Shown: positions 1 through 7,179 of the stretch, piece by piece | How the letters are laid out: each line of letters begins with the position of its first letter | Numbering within the stretch: the stretch's first letter is position 1 | Assembly: GCA_020853105.1 (NCBI GenBank) | Contig: JADYZM010000019.1 | Coordinates: forward strand, 62,001 to 126,000 | Length of the DNA stretch: 64,000 nucleotides | Direction: 5' to 3' | Source: Flavobacteriales bacterium | GTDB lineage: Bacteria; Bacteroidota; Bacteroidia; Flavobacteriales_E; Vicingaceae | Program-made: the position numbers and the translations under genes | The notes under the pieces: generated by a model | Database searches by the model: none | The model's input: only the letters and a program-made list of their open reading frames with translations | What the model was told of the DNA's origin: nothing

Positions 1-531
1 TGTAACCCCTCCGGAGATAACAAATTTCATGATTTCTGCAGAATTCCCCTGAATGGGTGTTATACAATTTTTCGGAACTACTATCAAATTTCCAGTTAAA
101 GCATAGGAAAAAGGAATGTACACCGCTACTTTATCAGATGAAACTCCCAACTCAGATAAATCATGTTGGGTAACAAACCCAAATCGTTCCACATTACTTT
201 CCATTTTAACTAAAACAGGCTCAGTAAATCTTTTTTTATTTCCAACAAAAGCTGCAATTAAGTCTTTGATTGAAGTGTAAACAGTTTTTATTAATGGAAC
301 TTTATCGAGTATTTTATCAACGTTAATTAAGTTGGGAGTAATAAAGGTTGTTCCAATAAATCCAATTAAAGTTAGGGAACATAATATTATCAACAATCCT
401 AACCCCGGAAATTTTACAGGCACAATACCATCTACAATAATTATTGCTTCAACAATAATATACACTGTTGCAGCAACAGGTATCGTATATAAAGCTCCTT
501 GTAAAAAATATCCTAATATTCGCTTTATCAT
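1..531 (-). CDS. DUF502 family inner-membrane protein (3' end outside window)
   Basis: An open frame runs from an ATG at 531-529 to the left window edge (177 codons, no stop), so the C-terminus is missing. The protein starts MIKRILGYFLQGALYTIPVA and has two hydrophobic segments near residues 10-30 and 43-65, followed by a soluble part with VPLIKTVYTSIKDLIAAF and a PFSYALTGNLIVVPK-like segment. This arrangement is typical of the DUF502 family, conserved membrane proteins of uncertain role. The start lies inside the 3' end of the upstream mmcQ-like frame (83-nt overlap as written), suggesting one transcript. The family assignment is by recognition of these motifs; the function is unknown. Confidence 0.8.
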   Translation of the reverse strand, partial: MIKRILGYFLQGALYTIPVAATVYIIVEAIIIVDGIVPVKFPGLGLLIILCSLTLIGFIGTTFITPNLINVDKILDKVPLIKTVYTSIKDLIAAFVGNKKRFTEPVLVKMESNVERFGFVTQHDLSELGVSSDKVAVYIPFSYALTGNLIVVPKNCITPIQGNSAEIMKFVISGGVT

Positions 532-868
532 TTTTTAATTTTATTTTTTTTGTTTTTTGAGAAACCAACTCGTATGAATCGTTTATTAGACTTACCAATA
601 AAGAGTTTGAAACGTCAGAGTCAACAGTAACAGTTATCCAATGTTTTTTGTTCATGTGGTATCCAGGTACAATTCCCATATATTTCTCTTGCAAAAGTAC
701 TGATTCTTCTGGATTGCACTTTAAGTTAACTGACTCATAATTTTCTATATCTGTCAACAGAAACATTTTTCCATTTACTTTGAAAACAAGGGTGTTTTTA
801 TCGAATGGAAATTCCTCGGTAACTTCTTTTTTTGAAAGACAGAAATTCCTTAGATCTTCAATATTCAT
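449..868 (-). CDS. MmcQ/YjbR family protein, probably frameshifted at its 3' end
   Basis: Small alpha/beta protein of the MmcQ/YjbR (CyaY-like fold) family, often called DNA-binding although the cellular role is not established. Visible family features are the N-terminal helix, the EFPFDKNTLVFKVNGKMF strand region, NLKCNPEE, and GYHMNKKHWITV near residues 70-81. As written it has 139 residues, but the family usually ends at about 110-120. The final 32 residues (from KIKLKND on) are read from an out-of-frame part of the DUF502 gene and end in a cysteine-rich run. An A8 tract at 544-551 (minus-strand sense) separates the good part from the tail: one base more or less would give a stop directly after SQKTKK. 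It sits 9 nt downstream of the Lrp-like gene. Confidence 0.8.
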   Translation of the reverse strand: MNIEDLRNFCLSKKEVTEEFPFDKNTLVFKVNGKMFLLTDIENYESVNLKCNPEESVLLQEKYMGIVPGYHMNKKHWITVTVDSDVSNSLLVSLINDSYELVSQKTKKIKLKNDKANIRIFFTRSFIYDTCCCNSVYYC

Positions 869-877
869 TTAACTATT

Positions 878-1342
878 TTAATACTTATAGGGTAATACTG
901 TTGAATATTTATCCTTGTTTATCACAATCATTGAATGCATATTTAGGATTTGCTCTATGGGAGATAATTTTTCCTTTACCAAAACATCAAACTCTTTGAT
1001 ATCTTTCACCATGATTTTTAGTAAGTAATCTGCCTGACCGGTAACATTATAACATTCCATAATCTCATCAATCTTGTTGATTTGAGCAACAAAGTCATTA
1101 ATGGCATTGTCTCTTTGACGAATCAAGGAAATTTGCATATAGGCGGTAATCCCCAATTCCATTTTTTCTTCATCAACCAGTGCATGAAAACTTTTGATAT
1201 ACCCGTTTTTTTCTAATTTCTTTACTCTTTCTAAAGTTGGAGCAGGAGAAAGTCCAATGCTTTTTGACAATTGTAAATTGGTAATTTTCCCATCTTCTTG
1301 TAGCTTTTTAAGAATTTTTAAATCAACGGCATCTAATTTCAT
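878..1342 (-). CDS. Lrp/AsnC family transcriptional regulator
   Basis: Transcription factor with an N-terminal winged helix-turn-helix (residues about 4-60, with DLKILKKLQEDGKITNLQLS and the recognition-helix segment LSPAPTLERVKKLE) and a C-terminal ligand-binding RAM/AsnC domain (about 65-150, with VTGQADYLLKIMV as the conserved beta strand). Its 154 residues are normal for the family. Such proteins form octamers that sense amino acids or other small metabolites. The ligand here cannot be read from sequence. The ATG at 1342 gives the usual MKLDAVDLKIL start. The mmcQ-like gene follows after 9 nt, so the two are probably co-transcribed. Confidence 0.93.
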   Translation of the reverse strand: MKLDAVDLKILKKLQEDGKITNLQLSKSIGLSPAPTLERVKKLEKNGYIKSFHALVDEEKMELGITAYMQISLIRQRDNAINDFVAQINKIDEIMECYNVTGQADYLLKIMVKDIKEFDVLVKEKLSPIEQILNMHSMIVINKDKYSTVLPYKY

Positions 1343-1452
1343 AATATAAAATATTGTTTTGTATAGTCAAAGATATCAAAATATAATTTTAATTTATAGC
1401 AAATTACTGAAAATAATTTACCTAAATTATCATTACTTGTTTGAGTATATTA

Positions 1453-2574
1453 TTAAATAAATAAGTCGGATATAACTGAATCGGCTATAAAAATGCCTTG
1501 TTTAGAGAGGCAGAATCCGGTGTTGGTTTTTATTATTAAGTTTCTTTCTAATAAAATTTGGGATTTTGAGTTAAAATGACGTGCAATTTCAACGTTGAAC
1601 TTTATAATAAGTTCGTTGTAATTGATTCCCCACGAAGTTCGTAGGCGTGTTAATACAAATTCGTTGTAAGCCATATTTTCATTAATCCATTCTTCTTCAT
1701 AAAAGGGTGTGTTTTGTTGAATGGATTTGATATAGATTGCATTGTTTGATAAGTTCCAAAAACGTTTGTTTTCAACGTAACTATGAGCAGAAGGTCCTAT
1801 TCCTAAATATTCTTTACCCAGCCAATAATTGCTGTTGTGTTTAGAGATAAAGCCTTGTTTTGCAAAGTTTGATATTTCATACTGTTCAAACCCAATTGAA
1901 GAAGTATAATCAATTAAAAACTGAAATTGCTGAATTACCAATTCATCAGACATATTATTAATCTTTTTGGTTTTGAGCAGATAATTTAAAGTAGTTTTTG
2001 GTTCAATCGTTAATGTATAGGCTGACAAATGAGGAATTTTAAGTTTTTCTATTTTTTTTAAATTGTTTTCCCATTTCTTTTGAGTTAACATCGAAAAGCC
2101 ATAAATTAAATCAACAGTAATATTTTCAAACCCGGCATCTTGGCTCAATAAGATGGCTTTTGTTGCTTCTTTTGCAGAGTGAGCCCTATTAAAAAAACAC
2201 AAATCTTCGTCGTAGAACGATTGAACACCGATGCTTAACCTATTTATACCTAATTTTTTATATTCCGAAAGTTTAATTTCATTTATATCGTCAGGGTTAC
2301 ATTCAATTGTAATTTCAGCTTCTTTACAAATATCAAAATTGGAATGAATAGAATCGAATAGAATTTTTAAGTCATCGTAATTTAACAACGAGGGAGTTCC
2401 TCCACCAAAATAAATGGTTTCAATTGGTGTTTTCGTCAATGAGCTTCTCAATCTGATTTCACTACAAAGTGCTTGAATTAAAGCCTTTTTATTTTTTAAG
2501 GAAGTAGAAAAATGAAAATCGCAATAGCTGCATTTTTGTTTACAAAATGGAATATGGATATAAAGTCCGGCCAC
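1453..2574 (-). CDS. hemW: Radical SAM heme chaperone HemW (coproporphyrinogen III oxidase-like)
   Basis: Radical SAM protein of the HemW/HemN-like family, which binds a 4Fe-4S cluster and heme and is thought to deliver heme to respiratory enzymes. The N-terminus MAGLYIHIPFCKQKC carries the cluster motif C11-x3-C15-x2-C18. The SAM-binding GGGTPS is at 57-62, RLSIGVQSF near 140, and a HemN C-terminal domain follows. Its 373 residues are typical of HemW and shorter than true HemN. The start is a GTG at 2574: the in-phase protein begins exactly at the family N-terminus, and the nearby ATG at 2576 is out of frame. It begins 2 nt after the histidine kinase stop, so the two form an operon. Confidence 0.93.
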   Translation of the reverse strand: MAGLYIHIPFCKQKCSYCDFHFSTSLKNKKALIQALCSEIRLRSSLTKTPIETIYFGGGTPSLLNYDDLKILFDSIHSNFDICKEAEITIECNPDDINEIKLSEYKKLGINRLSIGVQSFYDEDLCFFNRAHSAKEATKAILLSQDAGFENITVDLIYGFSMLTQKKWENNLKKIEKLKIPHLSAYTLTIEPKTTLNYLLKTKKINNMSDELVIQQFQFLIDYTSSIGFEQYEISNFAKQGFISKHNSNYWLGKEYLGIGPSAHSYVENKRFWNLSNNAIYIKSIQQNTPFYEEEWINENMAYNEFVLTRLRTSWGINYNELIIKFNVEIARHFNSKSQILLERNLIIKTNTGFCLSKQGIFIADSVISDLFI

Positions 2575-2576
2575 AT

Positions 2577-4091
2577 TTATTTGTTCAAAACTATTCTAAA
2601 AGTTGTTCCTGTGGCATCTGATTGTTTCACAAATATTTTACCGTTGTGGTAATTTTCAACAATCCGTTTCACAAGAGATAAGCCTAGCCCCCAACCTCTT
2701 TGTTTTGTTGTATATCCGGGTTCAAAGATGGTTTTATGTTTGTTGCGGTTAATCCCTGTTCCGGTATCTTTTATATCTATATATACAAACTGAGATTGGT
2801 CTGTGATAGTAATTGTAATAACTCCTTCACCCTTCATGGCATCAACCGCATTTTTAATAATATTTTCTAATACCCAGCTTAACAGCGATGGATTTAATTT
2901 TGCTGTTAATGTCGCTTCATTAGACATTAATTCTATACTGACATTTTTAGAAATTCTGGATTTTAAATAATCTATTGTATTTTGAATAACTTCTATCAAA
3001 TTGTTGTCTTCCAATTTTGGGGTTGACCCAATTTTGGAAAACCGCTCTGTGATAACTTCAAGCCTGTTGATGTCTTTTGAAAGTTCCTGAAGGGTGTTAT
3101 CATCAACATTTTTTAATTTTAAATACTCCACCCATGCCATCAAGGAAGAAAGCGGTGTTCCTAACTGGTGTGCAGTTTCTTTAGCCATGCCAACCCAAAC
3201 TTGATTTTGTTCAACTCTTCTTGAGGTGCTGAACATGTAGTAAGCAATAATTAAAAACAAACCAATAATACAGAACTGAAAATAGGGATAATATTTCAAT
3301 TGCATCAACAATTCTGAGTCGGAATAGAAAATATAATTCACGTTATTTTTGTCGATTATCACTCCAATGGGAGAGTTTTGTGTTCTCATTTTCTTAATTG
3401 TGCTCAATAAAAAAGTGGTGTCTTTGCTGAGTTCATTATTCAAATTCCCAAAATCTATAATGTGTTTTTGAGTACTGTCTGTGTATATTACCGGTACAGA
3501 AGCGGAATTGATTACAATTTCAGAGATAAAAGATTTTATTAAATCATCAAGAACTAATTTCAATTCGGAAAAAATCTTAGAGTCTTTGTAGTATAACTTT
3601 TGTTTGATAACATGAGTTTTGGAAAATTTAATTTCCAAATCAATGGGTTGATTAATCTGTTTTATTTGCTCTAATTCAGTTTGTAGATATTCAGGATTTT
3701 TGGTCAGCTCTTCGTCAAAGTTTCTATGATTTATGATGTTGTTTTTTTCGTCAACAACTATAACCGGAATAGTTGTATTTCCGGTAATAATTTCCAAGAA
3801 GAAATTGATATCGTTGTTGTTATCTGAGGTAACTAATCGTTTACTAGCTCCAGCCCAAATTTCTATTTTATTGCGTTCTTCGTTTGCAATTTTTTGAAAC
3901 AATTCGCTTGTGTAACTGACTAACTTTGCTTTGTTTTGAATGGCATCAGCCCATAATTGAACCTTTTTGCGTTCTTCGCTTGCAATTTTTTTCACCAAAA
4001 TATTAGTGTACCACAACGAAGCCATCACTATCAGAGTGGCTAAGGCAGCTAAAAATAATTTCCAACGTTGTTTTTTGGCGTAAAAATTCAA
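2577..4091 (-). CDS. Membrane sensor histidine kinase with repeated extracytoplasmic modules
   Basis: Two-component sensor kinase. One membrane helix is near residues 12-30 and a second near 270-288. The H-box is KETAHQLGTPLSSL (His about 308), followed by N box NIIKNAVDAM, G1 DTGTGI and G2 GWGLGLSL of the HATPase domain at the C-terminus. The periplasmic region contains two duplicated parts: IASEERKKVQLWADA / IANEERNKIEIWAGA, and IPVIVVDEKNNII...NQPIDLEI / VPVIYTDSTQKHII...NSPIGVII. No ATG is usable. A TTG at 4091 gives MNFYAKKQRWK, the natural family N-terminus; a TTG at 4112 would add seven residues. No response regulator is adjacent, so the partner is unknown. hemW follows after 2 nt. Confidence 0.9.
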   Translation of the reverse strand: MNFYAKKQRWKLFLAALATLIVMASLWYTNILVKKIASEERKKVQLWADAIQNKAKLVSYTSELFQKIANEERNKIEIWAGASKRLVTSDNNNDINFFLEIITGNTTIPVIVVDEKNNIINHRNFDEELTKNPEYLQTELEQIKQINQPIDLEIKFSKTHVIKQKLYYKDSKIFSELKLVLDDLIKSFISEIVINSASVPVIYTDSTQKHIIDFGNLNNELSKDTTFLLSTIKKMRTQNSPIGVIIDKNNVNYIFYSDSELLMQLKYYPYFQFCIIGLFLIIAYYMFSTSRRVEQNQVWVGMAKETAHQLGTPLSSLMAWVEYLKLKNVDDNTLQELSKDINRLEVITERFSKIGSTPKLEDNNLIEVIQNTIDYLKSRISKNVSIELMSNEATLTAKLNPSLLSWVLENIIKNAVDAMKGEGVITITITDQSQFVYIDIKDTGTGINRNKHKTIFEPGYTTKQRGWGLGLSLVKRIVENYHNGKIFVKQSDATGTTFRIVLNK

Positions 4092-4159
4092 AATACCAAA
4101 TTTATTGTACAAAAAAGACGTGTGAAATTACCAATTAGTTGTAGAAAAACAACTCTTGC

Positions 4160-4192
4160 AAAAAAAGAAGTCGAATATAATTATTCGACTTC
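4160..4192 (-). terminator. Rho-independent terminator downstream of the T9SS type A relic
   Basis: Perfect 10-bp arms GAAGTCGAAT (4167-4176) and ATTCGACTTC (4183-4192) with a 6-nt loop. On the minus strand the hairpin is followed by a run of T (plus-strand A at 4160-4166). It sits just past the stop of the relic at 4208, so it looks like the surviving terminator of that former gene. Confidence 0.75.
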
Positions 4193-4207
4193 AATATTTT
4201 AATACAC

Positions 4208-4291
4208 CTACATCACCATTACCTTATCGGTTTTAATGGTTTGGTTGTTTTGCATAATGGTATAGAAATACATACCTGCTTTGAGGCCCCC
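4208..4291 (-). pseudogene. C-terminal remnant of a T9SS type A sorting-domain protein
   Basis: The minus strand reads GLKAGMYFYTIMQNNQTIK then TDKVMVM and stop. This is the last beta-strand pair of the T9SS type A C-terminal domain (pattern aGmYfY-i...-i-tdKviv). Directly upstream in frame there is a TGA at 4292-4294, and no further coding continues. The intact gene that once supplied this tail is gone. Only about 27 codons plus its terminator remain, next to a REP-like hairpin that may mark the break point. The family assignment of the tail is by motif. The deletion history is inference. Confidence 0.7.
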
Positions 4292-4293
4292 TC

Positions 4294-4318
4294 ACTCGCT
4301 CGACTGTGCCGACTGAGT
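4294..4318. repeat. REP-like GC-rich imperfect hairpin
   Basis: This 25-nt stretch is much richer in G+C than its surroundings and folds as an imperfect hairpin: arms ACTC/GAGT outside, a two-base internal mismatch, then five further pairs closing on a three-base loop. Length, GC content and mismatch in the stem resemble REP elements mobilised by REP-associated tyrosine transposases (RAYTs). A RAYT N-terminus begins 32 nt downstream. I did not find a second copy in this window. Confidence 0.5.
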
Positions 4319-4349
4319 ACTATTTTTTTGCTATTTTTGATAACACTTT

Positions 4350-4451
4350 ATGTCAGAAAAACGAAAAGCAAATACCGAAAGTCCATATTTCTTAACATTT
4401 ACAGTTGCAGGTTGGATAGATGTTTTTGCCAGGCACTCTGCACCATACTGA
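4350..4451 (+). pseudogene. N-terminal fragment of a REP-associated (Y1/IS200-like) transposase
   Basis: From an ATG at 4350 the frame reads MSEKRKANTESPYFLTFTVA followed by GWIDVFAR, then loses similarity and ends at a TGA (4449-4451). The segment matches the well-known start of Bacteroidota RAYT/Y1_Tnp proteins, where YFLTFTV-GWIDVFTR leads into the HUH catalytic domain. Everything after about residue 28 is missing, including the HUH motif and the catalytic tyrosine, so it cannot be active. It is flanked by a REP-like hairpin, as RAYT genes usually are. Identification rests on about 28 residues. Confidence 0.65.
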
Positions 4452-4628
4452 CTTTGATGTACAAAAATTATCCACTACTAAAAACTCACTACAACTCTCA
4501 CTCTGGAACGGAACCACAAATTCAGGCACTAAAAAGTCCCCGAAGGAACTTATTTTTATGTAATCGAATATACCAAAGTTTCAGGAGAAAAAGAAAGTTT
4601 GAAGGGTTCAATGAGTGTGTTGAGGTAG
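4447..4628 (+). pseudogene. Frameshifted C-terminal tail of a T9SS type B (CHU_C) protein
   Basis: The frame at 4447 reads TTKNSLQLSLWNGTTNSGTK. After the A5 run at 4531-4535 the reading continues in another frame as VPEGTYFYVIEYTKVSGEKE and SLKGSMSVLR, then stops at 4626-4628. Joined, WNGTTNSGTKKVPEGTYFYV is the hallmark end of the gliding-motility-associated (CHU_C) type B sorting domain. Adding one A to the A5 run would restore a single frame. The upstream part of the domain (FTPNGDG...NRWG) is absent, so this is a relic rather than an intact gene with one error. A 139-residue frame at 4241-4660 across this region is spurious. Confidence 0.65.
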
Positions 4629-4649
4629 GGAAGTTATTGCAGCACTTGT

Positions 4650-5876
4650 TTATTGCTTAACTATTCTAAACGTTTTTAGTTGTTGGTTGGCATTCCAAAC
4701 TTTAACAAAATAGAGACCTGTCTGTAAGCTGCCATAATCAAATTCAAAAGAATTTAGGTTGGTAAATGTTTTTTTTGCAACCGACTTTCCCAACACATCA
4801 AACAATTGAAATTCTAATTGCTTTTCGTTAATTTTTGTTTTAAAAACAAATGTATTGTTAGTGTAATAACCGTTCCAGACATTTTCTAATTGAAATTCGT
4901 TTGTGCTCAAAGCTTCGTCAAAATAAAGTTTTGCAAAAACAGGAAGGTGGTCAGACATATAATACAGGGCTTCTAAAACATTGTTTGGCACAGAGTTATT
5001 GGTTGGAGAAGCTAAAATTGATTTATTAAAATGCAATCCATCGTTTCCTATTGCCTGATACGTACCGGGAATGTATTTTATTTTGTTCGTACCCTGCATT
5101 ACATCTTGCCCCATAAAAATAAAGTCAAATCTATCATCTAGTCCACCAACTGAGCCGCCATCAGAAAGAACAGCAGTACGAGTACTTTGAGTATGAATAG
5201 AAGAAAACGAACTGTTTGCCTGCCAATTCCCGGGTGAATTTATTGGGTCCTCAAGCAAAACATTACCTCCGTTTAAAATTGTGTTATAGGCAGCCTCGTT
5301 GCTAGTATAAACATTAAAATCTCCACCCAATAATATATTTGTAACGGGTTGTGTTTTTGAGTCGAGATAATTCTTAAAAGTAACTGCTTCCTGATTTCGT
5401 TGTAGTGAGTCTGCCGAAGAATTACTGGCTTTGAGATGAGCAACATAGCAATGCAAATAGGTTGTATCTTGTGTAACTGCGAGGTTTGGCGACTTATAAT
5501 AGAGCACATACTCACTAATATTTCTCAAAACTGTAGGGATTTCATGCCTGGAAATAAAACCAAATTTATCGCTATTAAAAAAAATCAGATTATCGCTATC
5601 TGGTCCGTTCACATAACTCACGTTTTGATAATGAGTAACTCCATCAACATTTAACGCATCGTTTAAAATTAACGACGCACCCACTGAAGAGGTTAATTCA
5701 GTTACCAAAAAAATATCAGGTTGAGTATATTTTATAATCGCTTTTAGAGTATCTGCTTTTGACGAATTGGAAGTTGGAAAATTTAAAATATTGTAGGAAA
5801 GCACACGAAGGGTATCTTGGGATTTGCTTTCAAAGCAAAAAAAGGTAATAAGTAATAGAATGAATGCGTGTTTCAT
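4650..5876 (-). CDS. Secreted endonuclease/exonuclease/phosphatase family protein with T9SS type A sorting domain
   Basis: Secreted EEP-superfamily enzyme (408 residues). Residues 1-19 form a signal peptide (MKHAFILLLITFFCFESKSQ). The catalytic domain spans about 22-320, with LRVLSYNIL at the start (metal-site Asn), LVTEL, LGGDFNV and the C-terminal SDHLPVFA containing the catalytic His-Asp pair. A T9SS type A sorting domain occupies about 335-408 (LQTGLYFVKVWNANQQLKTF). The combination predicts export across the outer membrane by the type IX system. The enzyme could cut DNA or RNA or act as a phosphodiesterase; sequence alone does not decide. A second EEP gene lies 13 nt upstream on the same strand, pointing to an operon. 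Confidence 0.88.
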   Translation of the reverse strand: MKHAFILLLITFFCFESKSQDTLRVLSYNILNFPTSNSSKADTLKAIIKYTQPDIFLVTELTSSVGASLILNDALNVDGVTHYQNVSYVNGPDSDNLIFFNSDKFGFISRHEIPTVLRNISEYVLYYKSPNLAVTQDTTYLHCYVAHLKASNSSADSLQRNQEAVTFKNYLDSKTQPVTNILLGGDFNVYTSNEAAYNTILNGGNVLLEDPINSPGNWQANSSFSSIHTQSTRTAVLSDGGSVGGLDDRFDFIFMGQDVMQGTNKIKYIPGTYQAIGNDGLHFNKSILASPTNNSVPNNVLEALYYMSDHLPVFAKLYFDEALSTNEFQLENVWNGYYTNNTFVFKTKINEKQLEFQLFDVLGKSVAKKTFTNLNSFEFDYGSLQTGLYFVKVWNANQQLKTFRIVKQ

Positions 5877-5889
5877 AGTATGAAGTATG

Positions 5890-6957
5890 TTATTTTTCTT
5901 TGATTAAAAACAAATAAACAGGAAAGTGATCACTGAATCCGGCTGTATAGGCTCCTCCGGCATGTGTTCTTAATGGATAACCGGCATATTGACACGACTG
6001 TTGTTTTAAATAATTCTTATTGAACACTTTGGCATTATGAAACTTGTATGACGAATAAGATTCTGAAACCAAAGCAGGGGAAAGAATTAACTGGTCGAAT
6101 AAATTCCATGTATCGCGATAAGCCAAAGTACCTATTCCTTTTTTATATAGAAATTCCATCGGGTTATATAACAATCCGTCTTTTGCTAGTTCTTTTTTTT
6201 CAACTGTTTTGAGATGATGTTTTACACTTGTATTTATAGGGTCGTCGTTTAAATCCCCCATGTAAATAATTTTTGCATTTTTATCATTCAAAAGCAAAGA
6301 ATCAATTATCATTCGTCCTAAATCAGCAGCAGCAATACGTTTTGGGGCACTTTTTTTCTCTCCACCGCCTCTAGAAGGCCAATGCGAAACAATAATATGA
6401 ACAAGCTCTCCATTCAAATATCCATTTACCAATAGTTGGTCTCTGGTATGAAGATTTGAATCGCTTTCCATCTTTAACGTGTAAGATTTACTTGAGGCGA
6501 CTTTGAAATAGTTTGGATTATATATCAATCCTACATCAACCCCCCTCCTGTCAGGAGATTCATAATGAACTATTTGATAATTTCTAGACTTTAACTTTTC
6601 TGTATTCACCAAATCTTGAATTACATTTTTATTTTCAATTTCAGATATACCAAGTATTGCCAATCCATCAGGAGTTACTTCTGTTGCCATTTCAGAAATT
6701 ACACGAGATAAATTTTCAAGTTTGTGAAAATATTTTTCAGTGTCCCACTTTTTATCCCCGTTTGGCGTATAATCAACTTGTAATACTTTATTGGTATCTG
6801 CGTCAAAAATGGTATCGTGTAAATTTTCTAAATTGTAGAAGCCGACGGCTGCAACATGATATTGTTTAGTTGAATCAACTTGAGAATAAAGAAAGGTGCC
6901 GCCAAATGCAAAACAAACTATAAATAATAAGTATTTTTTTAAACCAACCATAACCAT
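5890..6957 (-). CDS. Exported endonuclease/exonuclease/phosphatase family protein
   Basis: Second EEP-superfamily enzyme, 355 residues, with a signal peptide (hydrophobic segment then FLYSQVD) and no T9SS domain. Motifs: FYNLENLHDTIFDADT near 39-54, characteristic of the bacteroidotal EEP subgroup; ILGISEIENK (metal-binding Glu); VSHWPSRGGGE (active-site segment); YMGDLNDDP; and FSDHFPVYLF at the C-terminus. It is likely periplasmic or released. ATGs at 6957 and 6951 are both possible; neither has a clear ribosome site. It is divergent from the TonB receptor across 222 nt and upstream of the T9SS EEP gene, so both flanks suggest extracellular nucleic-acid degradation. Confidence 0.87.
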   Translation of the reverse strand: MVMVGLKKYLLFIVCFAFGGTFLYSQVDSTKQYHVAAVGFYNLENLHDTIFDADTNKVLQVDYTPNGDKKWDTEKYFHKLENLSRVISEMATEVTPDGLAILGISEIENKNVIQDLVNTEKLKSRNYQIVHYESPDRRGVDVGLIYNPNYFKVASSKSYTLKMESDSNLHTRDQLLVNGYLNGELVHIIVSHWPSRGGGEKKSAPKRIAAADLGRMIIDSLLLNDKNAKIIYMGDLNDDPINTSVKHHLKTVEKKELAKDGLLYNPMEFLYKKGIGTLAYRDTWNLFDQLILSPALVSESYSSYKFHNAKVFNKNYLKQQSCQYAGYPLRTHAGGAYTAGFSDHFPVYLFLIKEK

Positions 6958-7179
6958 CTATTTTTAAACAAAACTAAACAAAATCGAATATGTATCTTTT
7001 TTTTAACTAAATTGTTAAAATGAGTTATAAAAATTTTCAACAATCCTATCGAGTCCTATTTTTTCTAATTTTTTTACTTTATTTTTGAAAACAGAATCAC
7101 ACACAAAAAGTGAGCACCCTATGAAGCGTCCAAAGTAAGTCTTCTAACCGCTTGATGTTTTTCAAAATTGAATTTATAA

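Noticed and set aside
4241-4660. Open 139-codon frame on the plus strand
   Set aside because: It cuts across the transposase and CHU_C relics in a different frame from both and shows no family features; spurious.
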